Source: Clostridia bacterium
GTDB taxonomy: Bacteria > Bacillota > Clostridia > Oscillospirales > CAG-272
DNA: 11,901 bases
Direction of reading: 5' to 3'
Assembly (NCBI GenBank): GCA_017411935.1
Contig: JAFQPC010000074.1
Span: 1-11,901 of the forward strand
Made by a program: the position numbers and the translations under genes. Shown here piece after piece: positions 7,134 to 11,901 of the stretch. The notes under the pieces are model-generated. The model was not told the DNA's origin and searched no databases. It worked only from the letters and a program-made list of their open reading frames with translations. The number at the start of each line of letters is the position of its first letter. The first letter of the stretch is position 1.

Positions 7134-7613
7134 TTATTGTACTTCTTTGGGCTTGCAGACGTCTTCCCACGAGAGCGCGCCCGAAGCGCGTTCGAGCTCG
7201 TCACACGAGAGTGCGACGGTGCTGTTGGAAGAACCTGCGGCGGGGTAGACGGTATCGAACCGACGGAGCGAGACGTCGAGATAGACGGGCACTCCCTCGG
7301 GGAGCGCAAAGGGGCAAACACCGCCGACGGCGTGACCTGTCATCGAGAGTGCTTCGTCTGCCGAGAGCATATGCGGACGGTAACCGAACCGAGCCTTGAA
7401 TTTTGCGTTGTCGATCTTCTGGTCTCCCGCGCAAACGACGATCACGCAACCGTCGGGTTTTCCGTGCAGGGAGATCGTTTTGGCAATTCTTGCGCCCTCG
7501 GTACCAAGCGCGATGGCGGCAAGCTCAACGGTCGCGCTCGAAACCTCAAATTCCTGAATCCTGTCGGCAAAACCGAGCGGTTCAAGATAGGCTCTTACGT
7601 TTTCAATAGACAT
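7134..7613 (-). CDS. ybaK: YbaK/EbsC (YwhH-like) aminoacyl-tRNA deacylase
   Basis: Members of this single-domain family hydrolyse misacylated tRNA in trans, for example Cys- or Ala-tRNA(Pro). The protein has 159 residues from ATG 7613, chosen because AAGGAA lies seven bases upstream. An ATG six codons further up has no ribosome site. Family marks are STVELAAIALG (about 27-37), ARIAKTISL with the conserved substrate-pocket lysine, AGDQKIDNAKFK, SMTGHAVGGVCPFALP and PVYLDVSLRRFDTVYPAAGSSNS. These match the B. subtilis YwhH branch better than E. coli YbaK itself, so the exact mischarged tRNA is uncertain. It leads a two-gene operon with the topoisomerase subunit. Confidence 0.9.
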   Translation of the reverse strand: MSIENVRAYLEPLGFADRIQEFEVSSATVELAAIALGTEGARIAKTISLHGKPDGCVIVVCAGDQKIDNAKFKARFGYRPHMLSADEALSMTGHAVGGVCPFALPEGVPVYLDVSLRRFDTVYPAAGSSNSTVALSCDELERASGALSWEDVCKPKEVQ

Positions 7614-7634
7614 TTTTTTATTCCTTAACAATAA

Positions 7635-7649
7635 TGATTATGATTATTA
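7635..7649. promoter_or_regulatory. Fur/PerR/Zur-like operator at ybaK transcription start
   Basis: TGATTATGATTATTA matches the 7-1-7 Fur-family consensus TGATAATnATTATCA at 12 of 14 fixed positions. It begins about where transcription from the ybaK promoter should start, a normal repressor position. The surroundings are very AT-rich, which raises the chance of a spurious match. Fur, PerR and Zur cannot be told apart by sequence. Confidence 0.35.
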
Positions 7650-7654
7650 TTTCT

Positions 7655-7683
7655 ATTATAACAAATTTTTTCGGTTTTGAAAA
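7655..7683 (-). promoter_or_regulatory. promoter for ybaK-topoisomerase operon
   Basis: On the minus strand a TATAAT -10 (7660-7655) carries the extension TGT. Seventeen bases upstream is TTTTCA (7683-7678), a four-of-six -35. Transcription would begin near 7648, giving a leader of about 35 bases before the ybaK start. Confidence 0.7.
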
Positions 7684-7730
7684 GGGATTTTTTGGCTTTT
7701 TTGAGAAAATTTGATTTTTTTATAAATCTG

Positions 7731-7759
7731 TTGACAAAAAATAGACAATATGCTATAAT
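7731..7759 (+). promoter_or_regulatory. consensus sigma-A promoter for pflBA
   Basis: TTGACA (7731-7736), a 17-base spacer and TATAAT (7754-7759) with a TGC extension match the vegetative consensus perfectly. Transcription should begin near 7766, directly at the 5' edge of the ZTP aptamer. So strong a promoter implies that control is exerted after initiation, by the riboswitch. Confidence 0.93.
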
Positions 7760-7766
7760 AATTAAG

Positions 7767-7833
7767 ATCCCTGCGACTGACGGAGCATAGAGCACTATGG
7801 TGGAACAGGGAGACGTATGCCGACCGTCTGGGC
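7767..7833 (+). ncRNA. ZTP/ZMP riboswitch aptamer (pfl RNA motif)
   Basis: The leader has the conserved blocks of the ZTP riboswitch: GCGACTGACGG (7773-7783), GGAACAGGGAG (7802-7812) and CCGTCTGGGC (7824-7833). P1 is TCCCTG 7768-7773 with CAGGGA 7806-7811. An inner helix is CATAG 7786-7790 with CTATG 7795-7799. The P3 hairpin is GCC 7819-7821 with GGC 7831-7833, holding the pseudoknot-forming loop. The family binds AICAR 5'-mono/triphosphate (ZMP/ZTP), a signal that 10-formyl-tetrahydrofolate is short. Here it precedes pyruvate formate-lyase, whose product formate can feed formyl-THF synthesis. The linker between the two aptamer halves is short, and the 3' end of P3 runs straight into the terminator stem. 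Confidence 0.93.
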
Positions 7834-7873
7834 GTCCCTGTTTTTTTTGCAGGGGACGTCTTTTTGTTTTTTT
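7831..7873 (+). terminator. riboswitch-controlled terminator ahead of pflB
   Basis: GGCGTCCCTG (7831-7840) pairs with CAGGGGACGTC (7850-7860), allowing one bulged G and a G-U pair, across a U-rich loop. TTTTTGTTTTTTT (7861-7873) follows. The left arm begins with the GGC that forms the 3' side of aptamer P3, so ligand-stabilised P3 should block this hairpin and allow read-through: an ON switch. This agrees with the known action of the family. Confidence 0.88.
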
Positions 7874-7901
7874 GAAATACATATAAAAGGAGATAGATCA
7901 T

Positions 7902-10130
7902 ATGAGTTGTTGGAGAGGATTTAAAGAGGGAAATTGGAATCGCGAGATCGACGTGCGTGACTTTATTTTGCGCAACTACACGCCCTACGAGGGAGATGCT
8001 TCGTTCTTGCGCGGTACGACCAAGCGTACCGATTCGGTGAAGGCAAGAGTGGACGAGCTTTTGATTGAGGAAAATAAAAAGGGCGGCGTGCTTGATATTG
8101 ATACCGAGCGCGTATCTTCGATCTTGACGTATCAGCCCGGATATATTAAAAAAGGCGAGGATATCATTCTCGGACTTCAGACCGACGAGCCCTTGAAGCG
8201 TGCCGTCAACCCCTTTGCGGGCTACCGCAACGCTGTGCAGGCGTGCCGTGCGTACGGTTATGAGATCGGCGAGAATATCAAAAATGAGTTCCGTTACCGC
8301 ACGACGCACAACACGGGTGTTTTCCGTGCCTACACCGATACGATGAAGAAAGCAAGACACGCGGGTGTTCTGACCGGTCTTCCCGACGCTTATGCGCGCG
8401 GAAGAATCATCGGTGACTACCGCCGTATCGCGCTGTACGGTATGAACTATCTGATTCGTGAGCGTGAGGCAGACAAGCGCCGCATCGGCGAGCGCGAGAT
8501 GTCGAACGAGACGATCCAGCTTCTCGAGGACTGCGAGCGTCAGCTTGAATTTATGCGTCAGCTCGTGACGATGGCGGCAGAGTACGGCTGTGACATTTCG
8601 CGTCCTGCTGACAATGCGTACGAGGCAGTGCAGTGGCTGTATTTCGGTTATCTCGGTGCTGTCAAGGAGCAGAACGGCGCGGCAAACAGTATCGGACGTA
8701 TTTCTTCGTTCCTGGATATTTACATTGAGCGTGACCTTGCTGACGAATCTCTTGATGAGATCGGTGCGCAGGAGCTCATTGACGACCTTGTTTTGAAGAT
8801 GCGTTTGGTTCGCCATCTGCGTACGCCCGAATACAACGACCTCTTTGCGGGCGACCCCGTTTGGGTTACCTGCTCGCTCGCCGGTATGGCAGAGGACGGA
8901 CGTACGATGGTGACGAAGACCTGCTACCGTTTCTTGCAGACTCTCTACAACCTCGGTCCGAGTGCCGAGCCCAACATTACCGTGCTCTGGTCGACGAGAC
9001 TTCCCGAGCCCTTCAAGGCATTCTGTGCCAAGGTCTCGATCGACACCGACTCGATCCAGTATGAGAACGACGACGTGATGCGCAAGGACTTTGGTGACGA
9101 CTACGCGATCGCTTGCTGTGTTTCGGCAATGAAGGTCGGAAAGCAGATGCAGTTCTTTGGCGCAAGATGTAACCTTGCTAAGGTTCTTCTGATGGCGCTC
9201 AACGGCGGACGTGACGAGCTCTACGGAGAGCAGATCGCACCCGAGGGAAAGTCGTTTGAGGCAGGCAAGCCCCTCGTTTACGAGGAAGTGCTCGAAGCAT
9301 TCAAGGTTTATGCCGCTTGGATGGCAAGGCTGTACGTCAATACGATGAACGTCATTCACTTTATGCACGACCGCTATGCGTACGAGCGTCTGATGATGTC
9401 GCTCCACGACGTAGAGCCCGAACGTCTGATGGCATTCGGTATCAGCGGATTCAGTGTTCTTGCCGATAGCCTTAGCGCGATCAAGTACGCAAAGGTCACG
9501 CCCATCAAGGACGAAAACGGTTTGATCGTAGACTTTGTGACCGAGGGTGAATTCCCCAAGTACGGTAACGACGACGACCGCGTGGATGAGATCGCACAGT
9601 GGATCGCTGAATATTTCTATGAGGAGCTCTGCAAGACTCCCGCATACCGCGGAGCAAAGCATACGCTCTCGATCCTGACGATCACCTCGAACGTTGTATA
9701 CGGTAAGAAGACGGGTGCAACGCCCGACGGACGTAAGAAGGGTGAGCCTTTTGCGCCCGGTGCGAACCCGATGCACGGCAGAGACGCTGAGGGAGCACTT
9801 GCTTCTCTGAACTCGGTAGCAAAGGTTTGCTACGATTGCTGTCAGGACGGTATTTCGAACACCTTCTCGATCACGCCCGCCGCGCTTGGACGCGACGATG
9901 CTGACCGTGTCAAGAAGCTCGTTTCGGTGCTCGACGGATATTTTGCGCAGAATGCGCACCACCTCAACGTCAACGTGCTCAACCGTCAGAAGCTGATCGA
10001 TGCGATGAACGATCCGACACTCTATCCCTCGCTGACCATCCGTGTCAGTGGTTATGCTGTCAACTTCAACAAGCTGACCAAGGATAAGCAGCTCGAGGTC
10101 ATCGCCAGAACCTTCCACGAAAAGGTATAA
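7902..10130 (+). CDS. pflB: pyruvate formate-lyase (formate C-acetyltransferase)
   Basis: Glycyl-radical enzyme converting pyruvate and CoA to acetyl-CoA and formate in anaerobic fermentation; cytoplasmic and oxygen-sensitive. It has 742 residues against about 760 in E. coli. True PFL marks are all visible: [21 protein letters not shown] (155-175, in two parts [13 protein letters not shown] and RIIGDYRR), [14 protein letters not shown] with the adjacent catalytic Cys405 and Cys406, [13 protein letters not shown] (415-427) and the C-terminal radical loop TIRVSGYAV with Gly717. The double cysteine separates it from diol dehydratase and choline lyase relatives. AAGGAG precedes ATG with a nine-base spacer. 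It sits under the ZTP riboswitch and is followed by its activase. Confidence 0.98.
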   Translation: MSCWRGFKEGNWNREIDVRDFILRNYTPYEGDASFLRGTTKRTDSVKARVDELLIEENKKGGVLDIDTERVSSILTYQPGYIKKGEDIILGLQTDEPLKRAVNPFAGYRNAVQACRAYGYEIGENIKNEFRYRTTHNTGVFRAYTDTMKKARHAGVLTGLPDAYARGRIIGDYRRIALYGMNYLIREREADKRRIGEREMSNETIQLLEDCERQLEFMRQLVTMAAEYGCDISRPADNAYEAVQWLYFGYLGAVKEQNGAANSIGRISSFLDIYIERDLADESLDEIGAQELIDDLVLKMRLVRHLRTPEYNDLFAGDPVWVTCSLAGMAEDGRTMVTKTCYRFLQTLYNLGPSAEPNITVLWSTRLPEPFKAFCAKVSIDTDSIQYENDDVMRKDFGDDYAIACCVSAMKVGKQMQFFGARCNLAKVLLMALNGGRDELYGEQIAPEGKSFEAGKPLVYEEVLEAFKVYAAWMARLYVNTMNVIHFMHDRYAYERLMMSLHDVEPERLMAFGISGFSVLADSLSAIKYAKVTPIKDENGLIVDFVTEGEFPKYGNDDDRVDEIAQWIAEYFYEELCKTPAYRGAKHTLSILTITSNVVYGKKTGATPDGRKKGEPFAPGANPMHGRDAEGALASLNSVAKVCYDCCQDGISNTFSITPAALGRDDADRVKKLVSVLDGYFAQNAHHLNVNVLNRQKLIDAMNDPTLYPSLTIRVSGYAVNFNKLTKDKQLEVIARTFHEKV

Positions 10131-10139
10131 AGAGAGAAG

Positions 10140-10859
10140 ATGAAGGGATACGTACATTCCTTTGAAAGTCTTGCCGCCGTTGACGGCGACGGACTTCGCT
10201 ACGGTGTCTTTCTTGCGGGTTGCCCGCTTCGCTGTGTTTACTGTCACAATCCCGACACGTGGACCGTGGGGGCAGGGCAGTCGTTTGAAGCATCCGAGCT
10301 TGTCAAAAAGATCGCGCGCTACCGCTCCTATTTTGGGGAGCGGGGCGGCGTGACCTTTTCGGGTGGCGAGCCGCTTTTGCAAGCTGAATGGCTGTGCGAG
10401 GTGGCGGAGCTTCTTCGGAATGAGGGCATCGGCTACGTGCTTGACACCTCGGGCGGCGTGCCGTTGACCGAGGCGGTCAGGACGCTTCTTGCGGGAGCGC
10501 AGGGCATTTTGCTTGATTTGAAATTTCCCGACGAGGAGAGCTATCGACGCTATACGGGCAGAGGAATTTCCGAGACCCTTGCGATGCTTGACTATCTCGA
10601 GAGCATCGGAAAGGAAACGAGGATCCGTATTGTCGTTGTTCCCGGAATCAACGATTCGGAAGATGCGCTGGAGAGGTATCTCGTGCATCTTCGCGGAAAG
10701 AATTGCGTGAGCGAGGTCGAGCTTCTCGGCTTCCACACGATGGGCTTTCACAAGTACGAGGCGCTCGGCATCGAAAACCGACTGTCGGGTACAGCGGCAC
10801 TCGATCCCGCCAAAAAGGATCGTTTGCAAGCCTTTGTGAATGCGCAACTGAACAAATAA
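10140..10859 (+). CDS. pflA: pyruvate formate-lyase activating enzyme (radical SAM)
   Basis: Uses S-adenosylmethionine and a 4Fe-4S cluster to install the glycyl radical on PflB. The 239 residues match the usual 240-250. Cluster ligands are in CPLRCVYC (Cys28, Cys32, Cys35; CX3CX2C), followed by HNPDTW typical of PFL activases. SAM-binding VTFSGGEPLLQ lies at 71-81. The short form has no extra ferredoxin-type cluster insert, which points to PFL rather than a pyruvate-formate-lyase-like relative. Only nine bases separate it from the pflB stop, with a weak AGAGAG ribosome site, so it depends on the pflB transcript and probably on translational coupling. Confidence 0.96.
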   Translation: MKGYVHSFESLAAVDGDGLRYGVFLAGCPLRCVYCHNPDTWTVGAGQSFEASELVKKIARYRSYFGERGGVTFSGGEPLLQAEWLCEVAELLRNEGIGYVLDTSGGVPLTEAVRTLLAGAQGILLDLKFPDEESYRRYTGRGISETLAMLDYLESIGKETRIRIVVVPGINDSEDALERYLVHLRGKNCVSEVELLGFHTMGFHKYEALGIENRLSGTAALDPAKKDRLQAFVNAQLNK

Positions 10860-10888
10860 AAAAGAGCAACCATTCGGTTGCTCTTTTT
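10859..10888. terminator. bidirectional intrinsic terminator, pflA / lipoprotein gene
   Basis: A 13-bp perfect stem (10859-10871 with 10876-10888) and ATTC loop lie between converging genes, starting inside the pflA stop codon. T-rich runs follow on both strands (TTTTTGCTTTTTTT on plus, TTTTTTATTTG on minus), so it should end both transcripts. Confidence 0.93.
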
Positions 10889-10899
10889 GCTTTTTTTAG

Positions 10900-11730
10900 T
10901 TAAATTCGACCGGTAACGTCGATAAAGCTATCGGCATTTTCGGGAGCTTCAATGGAGACGTTGCCGACGTTTGAAATATAAGAGGTGGAAACTGCGTGGC
11001 ATTGGATCGTTAAGCTTCCTTCCTTTACGACATAGTCAAATTCGGTCACGATCTCGCCAAGGTTTCCGTCTTTGTCAAAATATACTTTATAGGAAACGTC
11101 GTCTACGCCCTGAAGCTGATCTCCAAGTGCGGTGCTTTGCATATATTCGCAATATTCCTCGCCGCTGACGATGAACTCAAGATAATAATTCTCGCCGTCT
11201 TCCATAAAGCGGATATCCTTATACCAGCTCTCGGGAATATTCATCAGGGCACTATCGCTACCGGCACCCTCGGGCATAAATTTTTCCTGCATTTCTTCCC
11301 AGGTGATGTTTGCTTTTGCACTCGTTCCTTTGCTGATCGTATACAGCCATTCATCGACGTACCATGTCTCCATATTTGCAGACGAATCCATATCGTTGGT
11401 CATCTTTACGTAAGACTCGTTTCCGTCCATCTTTGTGATAACGATTTGGTTGATATCCTGTGATTGACCCTGTGCGGACATCGTGATGAGCTGTGTGGTG
11501 GTCATTTGATAGTTCGTATAGGAAGCGAGGGTAGCAAGCGCTTCATTATAAAGCTCTTTGGGGGTCTTTCCGTTGAGCGTTTCGAGACCTTTGGGGGGAT
11601 CGTCTTTCTTTTCGGAATCGTCTTTTTGTTCGGTGGGAGCGGGGTCGTCACTTGTATCGTCACAAGAGCTCAAAATCAGCATGGAGCCGATCAAAAGCAT
11701 ACATAAGAACAGGGCGATGATTTTTTTCAT
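10900..11730 (-). CDS. secreted lipoprotein of unknown function
   Basis: A 276-residue protein with a type II signal peptide: positive MKK, a hydrophobic stretch (4-20) and lipobox LSSC, with Cys23 as the lipidation site. Residues 24-50 are an Asp/Lys/Pro/Glu-rich linker. The mature part (about 51-276) alternates short strands, with phrases such as ITKMDGNESYVKM, ETWYVDEWLYT, NYYLEFIVSGEEY and SYKVYFDKDGNLGEIVTEFDY. This overall pattern recalls LolA/LppX-type half-barrel lipoproteins, but I cannot assign it to a named family. It would be anchored on the outer face of the membrane. GGAGGAA precedes ATG, and a good promoter lies further upstream. It seems to be a single-gene transcript ending at the hairpin shared with pflA. 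Confidence 0.88.
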   Translation of the reverse strand: MKKIIALFLCMLLIGSMLILSSCDDTSDDPAPTEQKDDSEKKDDPPKGLETLNGKTPKELYNEALATLASYTNYQMTTTQLITMSAQGQSQDINQIVITKMDGNESYVKMTNDMDSSANMETWYVDEWLYTISKGTSAKANITWEEMQEKFMPEGAGSDSALMNIPESWYKDIRFMEDGENYYLEFIVSGEEYCEYMQSTALGDQLQGVDDVSYKVYFDKDGNLGEIVTEFDYVVKEGSLTIQCHAVSTSYISNVGNVSIEAPENADSFIDVTGRI

Positions 11731-11797
11731 TGTAGTTCCTCCATTACTATAAATATTATAAATTGTAACCGTTTGAACGCGGTTGCGTTACTGTTTT

Positions 11798-11826
11798 ATT
11801 GTACCACATTCCGTGGAATAAGTCAA
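11798..11826 (-). promoter_or_regulatory. promoter for the lipoprotein gene
   Basis: On the minus strand, TTGACT (11826-11821), a 17-base spacer and TACAAT (11803-11798) with a TGG extension form a near-consensus promoter. The spacer contains an inverted repeat, CCAC-ATTCC-GTGG (plus strand 11804-11816), placed where a repressor could act. A second repeat, AACCG with CGGTT (11767-11771 and 11780-11784), lies in the leader. Transcription would start near 11791, leaving a leader of about 60 bases. Confidence 0.75.
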
Positions 11827-11845
11827 CGAAAAAAATGACGATTCG

Positions 11846-11901
11846 TTATTTTTTTCCTGTTTCGTCGGTCATCAAAACCGCGGTGACGTCTTCGGTGCGG
11901 C
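11846..11901 (-). CDS. 3' end of an unidentified gene, cut by window edge
   Basis: On the minus strand one frame is open from the window edge and reads RTEDVTAVLMTDETGKK before TAA at 11848-11846. The codons are balanced and the position, just upstream of the lipoprotein promoter on the same strand, fits the tail of a gene. Seventeen codons are too few to identify a family, and an open frame this short can occur by chance. Confidence 0.4.
   Translation of the reverse strand, partial: RTEDVTAVLMTDETGKK

Noticed and set aside
6243..7628. Long plus-strand frame opposite the topoisomerase and ybaK
   Set aside because: Crosses two real genes with clear family motifs on the minus strand; its translation resembles nothing.
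7611..7631. Upstream ATG at 7631 as ybaK start
   Set aside because: No ribosome site precedes it, while ATG 7613 has AAGGAA at good spacing and begins where the family's homology begins.
7625..7882. 85-codon minus-strand frame over the riboswitch region
   Set aside because: Covers the promoter, aptamer and terminator of pflBA; low-complexity Lys/Asn translation with no ribosome site.
7656..10847. Very long open frame (over 1000 codons) on the minus strand opposite pflBA
   Set aside because: The plus strand carries unmistakable PFL and radical-SAM motifs. The antisense translation has no recognisable domain and spans the riboswitch, promoter and two genes. It results from the codon bias of the real genes.
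1..11901. CRISPR arrays, tRNA/rRNA genes, insertion sequences, and defence or biosynthetic clusters
   Set aside because: Looked for on both strands; no regularly spaced repeats, cloverleaf-like segments, transposase motifs or defence-type domains were seen.

Overview
The window reads as chromosome of an anaerobic, low-to-mid GC Bacillota (Clostridia-like, probably gut) bacterium. Signs of this are strong AGGAG-type ribosome sites, TTGACA/TATAAT promoters with TG extensions, AT-rich intergenic DNA ending in U-tract terminators, an oxygen-sensitive pyruvate formate-lyase system, a Gram-positive-style lipoprotein and a YwhH-like deacylase. Genes are densely packed and no insertion sequence, phage gene, tRNA, rRNA or CRISPR array is seen. 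The species cannot be named from the sequence.

Layout. (1) 2-2790, plus strand: the 3' part of L-fucose isomerase (fucI) followed 11 bases later by a cytoplasmic GH29 alpha-L-fucosidase. This is a fucoside-use operon that starts outside the window. (2) 2807-2839: a hairpin shared by converging transcripts. (3) 4748-2842, minus strand: ptsI then ptsH, overlapping by ATGA, giving enzyme I and HPr of the sugar phosphotransferase system. The order is the reverse of the usual ptsHI, and HPr has lysine where Ser46 is expected. (4) 4749-5111: an intergenic region with a 30-bp perfect inverted repeat, a possible decayed lipoprotein-like fragment, a possible operator/promoter, and a strong terminator. 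(5) 7613-5112, minus strand: a YbaK-family aminoacyl-tRNA deacylase and a divergent GyrB/ParE-like type IIA topoisomerase subunit, preceded by an extended -10 promoter and a Fur-family-like box. (6) 7731-10859, plus strand: a consensus promoter, a ZTP (ZMP) riboswitch with an overlapping terminator, then pflB and pflA. (7) 10859-10888: a shared convergent terminator. (8) 11826-10900, minus strand: a lipoprotein gene with its own consensus promoter. (9) 11901-11846: the last codons of a further minus-strand gene.

How the parts fit. Fucosides are imported, cut by the intracellular fucosidase, and the released fucose is isomerised by FucI. PTS components energise uptake of other sugars. Glycolytic pyruvate is split by PFL, activated by PflA, into acetyl-CoA and formate. 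The ZTP riboswitch ties formate production to one-carbon status: when 10-formyl-tetrahydrofolate runs short, ZMP/ZTP accumulates and would switch pflBA on, supplying formate for formyl-THF synthesis. This logic is inferred from the family and from the visible RNA architecture. The riboswitch-pfl unit, the Ser46-less HPr with reversed ptsIH order, and the orphan topoisomerase subunit are the points most worth a second look.
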